64,000 nt of DNA. Source: Bacteroidota bacterium (GTDB lineage: Bacteria; Bacteroidota; Bacteroidia; Cytophagales; Cyclobacteriaceae). A program made the position numbers and the translations under genes. The stretch spans positions 78,107 to 142,106 of the forward strand of contig JACOSO010000032.1 of assembly GCA_016178785.1 (NCBI GenBank), read 5' to 3'. This document shows, piece after piece, positions 27,993 to 36,116 of this stretch. The notes beneath the pieces are model-generated. The model was not told the origin of the DNA, searched no databases, and was given only the letters and a program-made list of their open reading frames with translations. How positions within the stretch are numbered: the first letter of the stretch is position 1; every line of letters starts with the position of its first letter.

Positions 27993-29246
27993 ATGGTTGA
28001 TTTATTTGAAAAACTGCGCATGGAAGAAGGGCCTTTGGCCAAGTATTCTCATTTACCTGATGATTATTTCTTCTTTCCCAAGTTGGAAGGGGAAATCGGA
28101 CCGCGCATGAAGTTTAATGGAAAGACGGTTCTCAACTGGAGCTTGAACAATTATTTAGGTTTGGCGAATCATCCTGAAGTTCGCAAGGCAGATGCTGATG
28201 CTGCCGCAGAATTTGGTCTTGCATCACCGATGGGTGCACGCATGATGAGCGGTAACTCGGTTTATCATATTGAGCTAGAAAAACAACTTGCCGACTTTGT
28301 AAAGAAGGAGGATACGATGCTTCTTAACTACGGATATCAAGGCGTACTTTCAATCATCGATGCATTGGTGAATAGAAAAGATGTGATCGTGTACGATGCT
28401 GAGTGCCATGCTTGTATCATTGATGGTGTTCGCCTGCACATGGGCAAACGCTTCGTGTACACTCACAACAACATGGAGAACCTGGAGAAGCAACTCCAGC
28501 GCGCAACCAAACTTGCAAACGAAACAGGGGGTGGAATACTAGTAATCACCGAAGGTGTCTTCGGCATGAGCGGAAACATGGGTGATTTGAAAGGAATTAT
28601 CGAATTAAAGAAGAAATATAATTTCCGCTTGTTTGTTGATGATGCGCATGGTTTTGGTTCTATGGGCCCAACAGGCGCAGGCGTAGGTGAAGAACAAGGT
28701 GTGCAAGATCAGGTCGATTTGTATTTTTCAACATTCGCTAAGTCGATGGCGAGCATTGGCGCGTTTGTAGCGGGCGACAAAAAAATATTGAAGTATTTGC
28801 GCTACACCGTGCGTTCTCAGATTTATGCGAAGTCAATCCCGATGCCATTGATCATCGGTGGATTGAAGCGCCTGGAGCTGGTGAAGAAGCACCCTGAATT
28901 CAGAGAGAACCTGAAGAAAATTATGATGGCGATCAAGAGCGGCTTGAAAGAAAGAGGCTTCGCTATCAACGAAACGCAAACTCCTCCGACACCTGTTCTC
29001 TTTAAAGGAGGTGTTGGGGAAGCAGCTAACATGTCGATGGATTTGCGAGAGAATTATGGAATTTTCTGCTCAGTAATAATCTATCCGGTGGTTCCGAAAG
29101 ACGTAATCATGTTCCGAATTATCCCCACAGCGGCTCATACAATGGCAGATGTAGAGGAGACCCTGACCGCGTTTTCCGCCCTAAAAACGAAGCTCGACAG
29201 CGGATTTTACCGCAAGGAAGAGCTTGTTTCAGTCACGAAGTTTTGA
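27993..29246 (+). CDS. spt: alpha-oxoamine synthase, probable serine palmitoyltransferase
   Basis: 417 residues of fold-type I PLP enzyme. LNWSLNNYLGLANHPEV and GSRMMSGN-like GARMMSGNSVYHIELE form the N-terminal part. DAECHACIIDG has the PLP-stacking His, VDDAHGFGSMG the PLP Asp and His, and STFAKSMASIGAF the Schiff-base Lys. Family members are KBL, BioF, HemA and SPT. The missing substrate-specific motifs of BioF and the phylum's sphingolipid content favour SPT, which condenses serine with palmitoyl-CoA. It is monocistronic, with its own promoter. Confidence 0.75.
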   Translation: MVDLFEKLRMEEGPLAKYSHLPDDYFFFPKLEGEIGPRMKFNGKTVLNWSLNNYLGLANHPEVRKADADAAAEFGLASPMGARMMSGNSVYHIELEKQLADFVKKEDTMLLNYGYQGVLSIIDALVNRKDVIVYDAECHACIIDGVRLHMGKRFVYTHNNMENLEKQLQRATKLANETGGGILVITEGVFGMSGNMGDLKGIIELKKKYNFRLFVDDAHGFGSMGPTGAGVGEEQGVQDQVDLYFSTFAKSMASIGAFVAGDKKILKYLRYTVRSQIYAKSIPMPLIIGGLKRLELVKKHPEFRENLKKIMMAIKSGLKERGFAINETQTPPTPVLFKGGVGEAANMSMDLRENYGIFCSVIIYPVVPKDVIMFRIIPTAAHTMADVEETLTAFSALKTKLDSGFYRKEELVSVTKF

Positions 29247-29249
29247 TTA

Positions 29250-29325
29250 GGATTTAGGGGATTATCAGGATTTTCGGGATAAAATTCATCCTTGATTTAA
29301 TCCTGAGAATCTTGGAAATCAGGCT
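29250..29325. repeat. imperfect inverted repeat of the AGGATT/AATCCT type
   Basis: GATTATCAGGATTTTCGGGAT pairs imperfectly with the complement of ATCCTTGATTTAATCCTGAGAATC. It lies just after the spt stop with no T-run and may still act in 3'-end formation. Confidence 0.5.
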
Positions 29326-29407
29326 CTTGTTGATTGAAATATCCAACCGTTTGCATCGAGCAAAACTGAGTTCCGTGCTATCCTGGTAAAAAAAGTGGGT
29401 TTTTAGC

Positions 29408-29436
29408 TTGTTTTTAAAGGTTTTTATTTAACTTGG
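29408..29436 (+). promoter_or_regulatory. probable promoter of the histone-like gene
   Basis: TTG 29408-29410, an 18-bp spacer and TAACTTGG at 29429-29436 resemble the phylum's -33/-7 pair with one mismatch. The leader is about 35-40 nt. Confidence 0.4.
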
Positions 29437-29478
29437 CATAAACAAGCAATCCAATTTTTAAAACTAAACTGTATAAAA

Positions 29479-29661
29479 ATGAAAAAATTTGAAGAACTCA
29501 AGGCTATGATCGCAACGATCGAACAAGATGCCGACAAGTTTTATAACAAAGCCAACAGCGCTGCCGGTACGCGTTTGCGTAAAGGAATGCAGGATTTAAA
29601 GAATATTGCACAAGCAATTCGAGCTGAAGTTCAAGAGTTGAAGAATAAGGAAAGTAAGTAA
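29479..29661 (+). CDS. small Hc1/histone H1-like protein
   Basis: 60 residues beginning MKKFEELKAMIATIEQDADKF and continuing with NSAAGTRLRKGMQDLKNIAQ. This is the conserved helical core of a Bacteroidota family assigned to chlamydial Hc1-like histones. It is mixed charged and helical, presumed to act in nucleoid or DNA/RNA binding, though direct function is not established. It is short, strongly bracketed by its own promoter and a strong terminator, and so probably highly expressed. It is distinct from the Lys/Ala-rich protein at 44190. Confidence 0.8.
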   Translation: MKKFEELKAMIATIEQDADKFYNKANSAAGTRLRKGMQDLKNIAQAIRAEVQELKNKESK

Positions 29662-29682
29662 ATCACTACACGATTTTGAATG

Positions 29683-29710
29683 AAAGGACGGCAATTGCTG
29701 TCCTTTTTTG
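29683..29710 (+). terminator. intrinsic terminator of the histone-like gene
   Basis: The stem AAAGGAC(g)GCA / TGC(t)GTCCTTT with a tiny loop is followed by a TTTTTT run. It lies 22 bp after the stop. Confidence 0.85.
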
Positions 29711-29797
29711 TTTGTATATTCCATATTGCGATTATTTGGCCCGATCCTCATCAGGTCAATGATCAGTTTTACTTAGACATAATGTAACCTCACCATT

Positions 29798-31849
29798 ATG
29801 AAAAAGATCGTCCTTTACTTTTTCCTGCTAAACCCTGTTCTATTATGGTGTCAGCTTCACGAAAAATTTGATGATAATAGAAACAATTGGCCCTCGCATG
29901 CTGATGACGCGAAACGCAGAATTGAGTCTGGCAAATTTATTTTAGAAACTTTTGGCGCAGACAATGGCAAATTTGTTCAAATGCCTCACCACTTTGATCC
30001 CCATGAAGATTTTACTATGGAGGCTTCTTTTATTCAGCGAAGTGGTTCAGATAACAACGGTATCGGACTTTATTGGGGCGCTGTCAGCCGCGTGAGCAAA
30101 CCTTACAATCGATTCATTTTTACAACGAATGGATACTACATGGTTTCGGTGACGGGGCAAGGCGAGTGGGTAAAGACAGATCTGGTTAAACCAATGGGTG
30201 AAGCAAACATTTTGCGCGTGGAGCGAAAGAACGACAATGTCTCTTGCTACCTGAATGGCAGCCGTGTGGCAAATGTTGAGATGAAGAGTTATGGGTTTCT
30301 CGCAGGATTTTTGAACTATACTAATATGACGTTGGAAGTTGATTACTTTGACTTTGATCAAAACAGTCAACCGATAAAACTGGTAGAGAGCATGCCTCAC
30401 GGTTTGACAAAAGAAAATTTAGGATCAAATGTTAATTCAACAGCTGAAGACCTGGCTCCGATCATTTCATCTGACGGCAAAACACTTTATTTCTCTCGTG
30501 AGGAATTTGAGGGCAACATTGGAGGAATAAAGGATATCGAAGACATTTGGGTTTCTGAATTTGATGGCACAGGTTGGGGTTATGCTAAAAACGTTGGGCC
30601 ACCTGTAAATGATGAAAAAGCAAATAACATGGCATCTGTAAGTGCTGACAATAACACGTTGGTTTTTTCAGGTTCTGATAAATTCAATTTCAGAAAAAAA
30701 ACAGGGTCGGGTTGGTCTGATTTGATCGATGCCGGCATATATTTTACCAACGAATCTGCGAATCAGGAATCACAACTATCATCGGATGGTAAGGCAATGT
30801 TATTCTCAGTCAAGAATTCTAAAAACATTTACTACAATTCGGCAATTGATGAGAAGGACATTTACGTTTCGTTGCAAGACAAGAACGGAACATGGAGCGA
30901 GGCAATAAATTTAGGGCCCGTCATCAACTCACCCGGTGATGAGACGAGTCCCTTTCTTTCTTCCGATGGGCGAACATTGTATTTCAGTTCGAGCGGTCAT
31001 CCGGGTTATGGGGGAAATGATATGTTCATTTCAAAACGTTTGGGCGATGGATGGGACAAATGGTCAGAGCCGCGCAATCTCGGCCCTGAAATAAACACTC
31101 CGTTTTTTGATGCTTATTACACCGTTCCGGCTTCAGGCGACTATGCTTACCTGGTAAATAACGTCAACACCATTGGCATGAGTGATATTTTCAGAATCAA
31201 ATTACCTAAGGAGGTAAAACCTGATCCTGTGGTTCTGCTGTCGGGTCGGGCCTTAAATGCCAAAACCAATAAACCTGTTGCAGCCGAAATTTTACTCGAC
31301 AATCTTGGCACCGGAAAGGAAGTAGCCGAAGCCAATTCAGATCCTGGTACGGGTCAGTTTAAAATTATCTTGCAGCCTGGAGCTAATTATGGAATACATG
31401 CTGCAGCCAAGGGATATTTATCCGTAAATGAAAACATGGAGCTCGCATCAATTCACGAATATAAAGAGATGCAAAAGGACTTATTATTGATGCCGATTGA
31501 AGTAGGGCTGACCCTTGCACTCAACAATGTGTTCTTTGAGCAGGGAAAACCAACACTTCGAAAAGAATCTTACCCGGAGCTAGATAGGCTGGTGAAAATC
31601 ATGAATGACAACCCCAAAATGCAAATTGAATTGGGAGGATATACCGATAATGTTGGCTCGGGCGGAGCATTGATGAAGCTTTCACAAGATCGGGTAGATG
31701 TAGTCAAAAAATATTTGGAAAGCCGATCCATCTCTGCCAATCGAATCATGGGTCGGGGTTATGGAGCTACCAATCCGCGAGAAAAAAATGACACGGAAGA
31801 ACATCGTAAGATGAATCGTAGGGTTGAATTTAAGATTTTGAAGAACTGA
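29798..31849 (+). CDS. PD40 beta-propeller / OmpA-domain protein (second copy)
   Basis: 683 residues. The signal peptide covers 1-19 (LLWCQ). An N-terminal concanavalin/LamG-like jellyroll (about 20-190, NGIGLYWGAVSRVSKPYNRFIFTTNGYYMV) is absent from the paralogue at 7767. PD40 blades follow (ISSDGKTLYFSREEF; LSSDGRTLYFSSSGHPGYGGNDMFIS), then a regulatory-like beta domain and a C-terminal OmpA domain (LGGYTDNVGSGGALMKLSQDRVDVVKKYL ... NRRVEFK). It should be peptidoglycan-bound at the outer membrane. The ligand is unknown. It is monocistronic. Confidence 0.85.
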   Translation: MKKIVLYFFLLNPVLLWCQLHEKFDDNRNNWPSHADDAKRRIESGKFILETFGADNGKFVQMPHHFDPHEDFTMEASFIQRSGSDNNGIGLYWGAVSRVSKPYNRFIFTTNGYYMVSVTGQGEWVKTDLVKPMGEANILRVERKNDNVSCYLNGSRVANVEMKSYGFLAGFLNYTNMTLEVDYFDFDQNSQPIKLVESMPHGLTKENLGSNVNSTAEDLAPIISSDGKTLYFSREEFEGNIGGIKDIEDIWVSEFDGTGWGYAKNVGPPVNDEKANNMASVSADNNTLVFSGSDKFNFRKKTGSGWSDLIDAGIYFTNESANQESQLSSDGKAMLFSVKNSKNIYYNSAIDEKDIYVSLQDKNGTWSEAINLGPVINSPGDETSPFLSSDGRTLYFSSSGHPGYGGNDMFISKRLGDGWDKWSEPRNLGPEINTPFFDAYYTVPASGDYAYLVNNVNTIGMSDIFRIKLPKEVKPDPVVLLSGRALNAKTNKPVAAEILLDNLGTGKEVAEANSDPGTGQFKIILQPGANYGIHAAAKGYLSVNENMELASIHEYKEMQKDLLLMPIEVGLTLALNNVFFEQGKPTLRKESYPELDRLVKIMNDNPKMQIELGGYTDNVGSGGALMKLSQDRVDVVKKYLESRSISANRIMGRGYGATNPREKNDTEEHRKMNRRVEFKILKN

Positions 31850-31923
31850 CTTAAGTAGTTCCAATTCGGTTTTTAAGGAACGTAATATTTGGAATGAAAA
31901 TACCCGACAACGAATTTGAAAGG

Positions 31924-32298
31924 ATGTTCAAGAAACTGCTGATTGCTTCGGTTGTTGTGTGTTCGTTTGCTGTGAATGGATTTTCTCAAGTTCCAAAAAC
32001 AAAGCGTTACCCTAAAGTCAGCTTTGCAAAAGTGAGTCAAAGCAAAGTCGATACCATCCAATTCAAAGCTACAGTTAAATCAATTTACAAATGCCCGCCT
32101 TGCCCTGAAGGTGCGCAGTGCAAACCGTGCATTGGCGATCACGTAATGGTGACTGATGGAAATTCCGATCGCGAGTTCCTGGTTTTTACTCATCAACTTT
32201 CATTGTTTAAGGTCGACAGCTCCTACCAATTTCTCGTTCGCTTTCGGAGTAAATTTCATCGTGCTGATAATATTGAGCTAGTGAGTGTCTTGCAATAA
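31924..32298 (+). CDS. small secreted protein with a CxxC cluster
   Basis: 124 residues from ATG 31924 (MFKKLLIASVVVCSFAVNGFSQ); the frame opens at 31894. After the signal peptide the notable feature is YKCPPCPEGAQCKPCIGDH, four Cys that could form disulphides or bind a metal. The rest is a beta-rich domain of about 60 residues (DREFLVFTHQ ... YQFLVRFRSKFH). No family is recognised. It lies 45-75 bp after the OmpA-type gene and is convergent with the serine hydrolase. Confidence 0.65.
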   Translation: MFKKLLIASVVVCSFAVNGFSQVPKTKRYPKVSFAKVSQSKVDTIQFKATVKSIYKCPPCPEGAQCKPCIGDHVMVTDGNSDREFLVFTHQLSLFKVDSSYQFLVRFRSKFHRADNIELVSVLQ

Positions 32299-32302
32299 GA
32301 AT

Positions 32303-33505
32303 TCATTCTCCGGAATAAATCACTTCTGAAAATTTGGCGAAGAGAGAAGTAGTTGCCTTGTGATTGAATGGAAGATGTTGCGTGTAAATGCTGGCCGCAA
32401 TTCCCGATTTGTAATCAATGTAAAAGTAGGTGTTGAGTAAGCCGCCCCACAAAATTGTTCCGGCTCTTCGCCCATAAGGTTTGTCTTCATTGTCGATCAG
32501 TCCGCCCAGTCCCCATTTGGTTGTGCTTGAAGTAATGCCTTCAAAATTGCAGCAGATGCCAGGCGTAAAATATTTTCCGGCATTGGCCATTGAAATATTT
32601 CCAATTTGATTTTTGTTCATCTCTTCAACCGTTTTCCTTTTCAGAATACGAACACCTTTAAATTCACCGTAGTTGAGAAGGCACTGCAAGAGTTTGCTGA
32701 AGTCTGCTGGTGAAGAAAATAACCCAGCACCGCCACTGAATTCGGTAACCGTTTTTGCTGGGATTCGATCGGGCATTTCCGTAAGAGGCTGCAAGCCATC
32801 GTCTCCTCGTCTACCTCGTGATACGATCAGGCGTTTTAAGGAATCAGGTACATTGAACCATGTATGGGTCATATCCAGTGGCTCACAAATTTTTTTACGG
32901 AAATAATTTTCAAGGCTCATCCCCGACAGTTTCTCAATCAAACGGCCGGCCCAATCGGTGCTCGATCCATACAGAAACTGAGTACCGCTTTCAAATCTTC
33001 TTGGCAAGTCTTTGTATTCCCATTTGCTGCGATCAAACTTGGATAGTTCCTCATCAGTAGAAGTGTAACCAAAACCTGAAGTGTGCGTAAGCAGATGACG
33101 AAGAGTAATCGGACTTTTTGGTGTAATTAACTTTCCATCTGAAAGAATCGGAATCTTGATCATCTCCGGAAGAAGCGTTGAAAGATCGTCATCCAATTTG
33201 ATCCGCCCTTCTTCTACCAACTGCATCGCGGCAATACTCGTAACTATTTTCGTCATCGAATAAATTCTGAAAATATGTTCGGTCGTGACTTTTGCATCTT
33301 CTGACCAGATTGCCTTGCCATAAGTGTAATCCACTCGCTGCCCTTTGCTATTGATAGCTATTGCAACAACGGCCGGCAGATCGCTGGCGACCATTGCTTT
33401 GTCCATTATTTTTTTAACTCGGTTCTGAGAAGGGAATGAGTTTCTGTTTTGAGAAAATAGTGGCGTGGAGGCGAGTAAAAAGAAGAAAAGGATGATTTGC
33501 TTCAT
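32303..33505 (-). CDS. serine hydrolase of the beta-lactamase/class C family
   Basis: 400 residues with a signal peptide (1-18). The nucleophile motif is SMTK (S83, K86), followed by the second-site Tyr in YGSSTDW and by LRHLLTHTSGFGY, typical of Pfam Beta-lactamase (PF00144) esterases and DD-peptidases. Nearest known relatives include EstB-like esterases. True beta-lactamase activity cannot be inferred. It is periplasmic. It is convergent with the small secreted protein, with a 4-bp gap, and 20 bp downstream of the VOC gene in the same direction. Confidence 0.85.
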   Translation of the reverse strand: MKQIILFFFLLASTPLFSQNRNSFPSQNRVKKIMDKAMVASDLPAVVAIAINSKGQRVDYTYGKAIWSEDAKVTTEHIFRIYSMTKIVTSIAAMQLVEEGRIKLDDDLSTLLPEMIKIPILSDGKLITPKSPITLRHLLTHTSGFGYTSTDEELSKFDRSKWEYKDLPRRFESGTQFLYGSSTDWAGRLIEKLSGMSLENYFRKKICEPLDMTHTWFNVPDSLKRLIVSRGRRGDDGLQPLTEMPDRIPAKTVTEFSGGAGLFSSPADFSKLLQCLLNYGEFKGVRILKRKTVEEMNKNQIGNISMANAGKYFTPGICCNFEGITSSTTKWGLGGLIDNEDKPYGRRAGTILWGGLLNTYFYIDYKSGIAASIYTQHLPFNHKATTSLFAKFSEVIYSGE

Positions 33506-33524
33506 GACTAAAATGACTGATTCA

Positions 33525-33875
33525 TTATTCTACAAAATGCCAACAAACTCCGGCAATGTCGATAACATTGACTTCTTTGCCGTAGGGCTGTTGTGTTGGA
33601 GGGCTAATTCGAATTCCAAATTTTTTCGATAACTGCTTTTCATTGACCTCCTTCCAAAATTCTTCCGCATTACTCACCTTCACACTCAACATGAAGTTTT
33701 CTGCGAATTCTTTATTCTCGTATTTCTGCAGAATGAATTTGCATCCATCCCTTTCGAAGCCAACGTAGTCGCCAGCATCCCAATTGATTTTGAAGCCTAA
33801 TTCCTGAAACAATTTTTTAGAACCTTCAAAATCACTGCCTGATGGAACAAAGGGTTCAATGGATATGAATTTCAT
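33525..33875 (-). CDS. VOC superfamily protein (glyoxalase/bleomycin-resistance fold)
   Basis: 116 residues from ATG 33875 (MKFISIEPFVPSG); the frame opens at 33926. It shows the paired beta-alpha-beta-beta-beta modules: SKKLFQELGFKINWDAGDYVGFERDGCKFILQKY and then MLSVKVSNAEEFWKEV ... VIDIAGVCWHFVE. Metal ligands are not obvious, so it may be a binding rather than catalytic member. It is cytoplasmic. It follows the DinB gene, from which it is separated by a terminator. Confidence 0.75.
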   Translation of the reverse strand: MKFISIEPFVPSGSDFEGSKKLFQELGFKINWDAGDYVGFERDGCKFILQKYENKEFAENFMLSVKVSNAEEFWKEVNEKQLSKKFGIRISPPTQQPYGKEVNVIDIAGVCWHFVE

Positions 33876-33894
33876 ATGAAAATAAGTTGAGGTC

Positions 33895-33925
33895 ACAAAA
33901 AATGCAGAGCCTGAAGGACTCTGCA
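33895..33925 (-). terminator. intrinsic terminator of the DinB-family gene
   Basis: Stem TGCAGAG / CTCTGCA (33903-33925, 9-base loop) followed on the minus strand by a run of six T. Its stem resembles the arms of the REP elements near 35290. Confidence 0.75.
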
Positions 33926-33948
33926 TCTTCTGCTATTAAAGAAATAAT

Positions 33949-34473
33949 CTATTTTTTGGGTTCATTCCAAGGTGGAGTTATTCCATTCATTCTGGAATAA
34001 GCTACCAATTGACCCAAGTGCTCATTGGAATGCCCAACCGCGATCAGCACAGCTGACATGTCGGTGTACTCACCAGGGAACGGAAACTCTACCTTCTTTG
34101 CCATATCGCCATCCGTTAAACCTTTAACGGCACCGATAATTGTTTCATAAGACTGTTTGAGCGCAGTCGCGATTTGATCTTTGGTTGTCAAATCTTTTTC
34201 AAGGGTTTCCATCTTCACACCTTCAGGGATTTTAGCGCCCATTTTTGACGCAAAGAAATAATTGGCCGAAATAATATGTGCGAATACTCCGGCAAATGTG
34301 CGAACTCCAGCTTGTGGAGTCCATGCGTATTTTTCAGCAGGGATGGCTTGCGCCAACTGCATCACCTGACCAGACGAAAACATAAGCGAACCCGATGCTT
34401 CCTTTTGCAACTGTCCTTGACTAAAAGCAGTCAAAGAAACCAAGAACACGACAAGAGTTAATAAATTTTTCAT
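33949..34473 (-). CDS. secreted DinB-family protein
   Basis: 174 residues. A signal peptide (1-18, LTAFSQ) precedes a four-helix DinB/YfiT-like bundle. The putative metal-binding His are in FAHIISANYFF and VGHSNEHLGQLVAY. DinB-like proteins act as metal-dependent thiol transferases or are of unknown role, and Bacteroidota have many exported ones. The substrate is unknown. It lies upstream of the VOC gene, with an intergenic terminator. Confidence 0.8.
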   Translation of the reverse strand: MKNLLTLVVFLVSLTAFSQGQLQKEASGSLMFSSGQVMQLAQAIPAEKYAWTPQAGVRTFAGVFAHIISANYFFASKMGAKIPEGVKMETLEKDLTTKDQIATALKQSYETIIGAVKGLTDGDMAKKVEFPFPGEYTDMSAVLIAVGHSNEHLGQLVAYSRMNGITPPWNEPKK

Positions 34474-34618
34474 ACAGATAATGGTTTGTTGATGTTGATT
34501 GATAATTACTTTAAAGTAAGAAATAATTGGAGCAAGCGCAAAACTTCTTTTCGGGGAATTTTCTTTTGCAAGAGTAAGTTGTTGACTAAATACTTAAGCA
34601 ACGGTATGTTTGTTGCGT

Positions 34619-35248
34619 TCAGCTCTTAAAGTATTCAGTCAATATGAATACCCCGTAAATCCAAAAGTTGTAAAGTAGGGTATAAATCAAACCGTACTTT
34701 ATACTTTCCCAAATGTCCCCTTTACTTTTATTTGAATTCTTAAATACGAGCCTCAAGGCTCTAAAAAAAATCCAATAGAGCATTGCCGCAAAAGTCGCAA
34801 TGACTATCAATATTATGTTACTAAAAATCCAAAGTGTCACTGCGACCAATATTGCCCAAAGAATCCATAGCAGTATTGCAGCAATTATTCCTTCAATTCC
34901 GTCCCCAACATCAACGTCAAAGCCATCCCCATGATGAGTTGTGTGTGGCGTTAAGTCTAGCATATCAGGTCCAGAGATTTTTTCCTTTGTAATTTGTCCG
35001 AGGTTGTCTTTAAGTTTTACACCTCTATATAGCCCAATTGATAGGAAAAGGAAAAAGGCCATTGATAGTATAGTCGTAGAAATTATCGAGTTCTCAAAAA
35101 AAGTACTATGTCGACCAAGTCCCCAAAAATAAACTCCAATAATTGTCAACGAAGTAACCAATAGACTAATCTTGAATACAGCCCTTGATTCAATAAGGGT
35201 ATACGTTTTTTGACTAATCTTGATTCTTTGTCCAGAAGGCTTGTGCAC
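34619..35248 (-). CDS. hypothetical membrane protein with GTG start
   Basis: 209 residues with hydrophobic segments near 27-45, 55-72, 115-165 and 185-205, and an acidic/His central stretch TPHTTHHGDGFDVDVGDG. No ATG is available: the frame starts with GTG 35248 and an upstream stop lies about 30 bp before it. A REP palindrome begins 36 bp upstream, so the original 5' end may have been replaced. No family is recognised. It is oriented like the RAYT gene upstream. Confidence 0.55.
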   Translation of the reverse strand: MHKPSGQRIKISQKTYTLIESRAVFKISLLVTSLTIIGVYFWGLGRHSTFFENSIISTTILSMAFFLFLSIGLYRGVKLKDNLGQITKEKISGPDMLDLTPHTTHHGDGFDVDVGDGIEGIIAAILLWILWAILVAVTLWIFSNIILIVIATFAAMLYWIFFRALRLVFKNSNKSKGDIWESIKYGLIYTLLYNFWIYGVFILTEYFKS

Positions 35249-35283
35249 AATTTTATTGTTGAGTGTGTGGCGTTTTTATTCTT

Positions 35284-35311
35284 CGCAGAGTCTCCGTTTC
35301 GGGACTCTGCG
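35284..35311. repeat. REP palindrome, left of the transposase
   Basis: CGCAGAGTC and GACTCTGCG form a stem enclosing TCCGTTTCGG. It is preceded by ATTCTT, also present beside the right-hand REP in inverted orientation. Confidence 0.85.
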
Positions 35312-35321
35312 CCTTTGACAC

Positions 35322-35918
35322 TCAATTCAATTTCGGTTTCGTTAAGTCAATATCCTCCATCACTCCAATATCTGTAACCCGATAAACACCCTGCTCTCCG
35401 GTTATGTAAAACTTGGCCGAGCTATGTAAATAATCCTCCGGTTGTTCTGCTAAATTCCACGCTCCCCGACATGGGTTATCATGAATGTAATTCAATTTCT
35501 GCTCAATGAACTTATTTGTCTTGCATTCTTTCCAATCAAACGATGGCTCGAATACTTCATGAATCTTTCCTTTGCGACTATCAGTCACATTTACGAATGA
35601 AGCCAGTTGCCCTAATAACAAAGACTCGGTTTTTTCCTTGAGTCGTTTCACGATTTCATAGGCCATAAAGTGTTTGCCATTGCCAACAATGGAGTTAATA
35701 GACTGGCCTTTTGTATTGCAAAATCCTATAAGAGCATGGATATGATTTGGCATGATTACGTAGCCATTGATAAAATGACCTTTGTCTTTCAAGTAGTCAA
35801 ACCAATTATAAACAATATCGTAGCCATTGGTGATGTCGAACAATCTTATCCAGCGAGCGCAGGTGATAGTAATAAAGTAAAAGCCATCGTAGTCAGGTAT
35901 CTCTCGTCTTACACTCAT
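35322..35918 (-). CDS. REP-associated tyrosine transposase (RAYT, TnpA_REP)
   Basis: 198 residues of Y1 HUH transposase. MPNHIHALI carries the metal-binding HIH (59-61), and LNYIHDNPCRGAW holds the candidate catalytic Tyr (Y144) in the conserved YIHxNP context. The N-terminal YFITITCARWIRLF is also typical. RAYTs are domesticated IS200/IS605 relatives that process REP hairpins as single-stranded DNA. The gene is bracketed at 11 and 55 bp by REP palindromes in inverted orientation, which supports a matched enzyme-substrate pair. The frame appears intact. Confidence 0.9.
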   Translation of the reverse strand: MSVRREIPDYDGFYFITITCARWIRLFDITNGYDIVYNWFDYLKDKGHFINGYVIMPNHIHALIGFCNTKGQSINSIVGNGKHFMAYEIVKRLKEKTESLLLGQLASFVNVTDSRKGKIHEVFEPSFDWKECKTNKFIEQKLNYIHDNPCRGAWNLAEQPEDYLHSSAKFYITGEQGVYRVTDIGVMEDIDLTKPKLN

Positions 35919-35972
35919 GCATTTTTAGTTCGACTCCACAAAAGTAATAGTTCAAAATCGCACTGACATTGC

Positions 35973-36000
35973 GCAGAGTCCCGAAGCGGAGACTCTGCGA
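35973..36000. repeat. REP palindrome, right of the transposase
   Basis: Inverse-oriented copy of the left REP (CGCAGAGTCCCGAAGCGGAGACTCTGCG read on the plus strand in two blocks), with GAAGAATTAAG attached. Confidence 0.85.
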
Positions 36001-36036
36001 AGAATTAAGAAACGGAGACTCTGCGAAGAATTAAGA
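35988..36036. repeat. tandem half-REP duplication
   Basis: A 23-bp unit beginning CGGAGACTCTGCG and ending GAATTAAG occurs at 35988-36010 and again at 36014-36036. The first copy is the right half of the REP palindrome. Confidence 0.85.
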
Positions 36037-36116
36037 CACTGCTCGGAAGAAACACTGAACCCCCGCATTGCATAAACATTTTGTTGGCAGGCCGTTTTCT
36101 CCACGGTCTCCAAATT

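Noticed and set aside
35988..36036. CRISPR-like short direct repeats
   Set aside because: There are only two copies, 3 bp apart, and both are parts of a REP palindrome.
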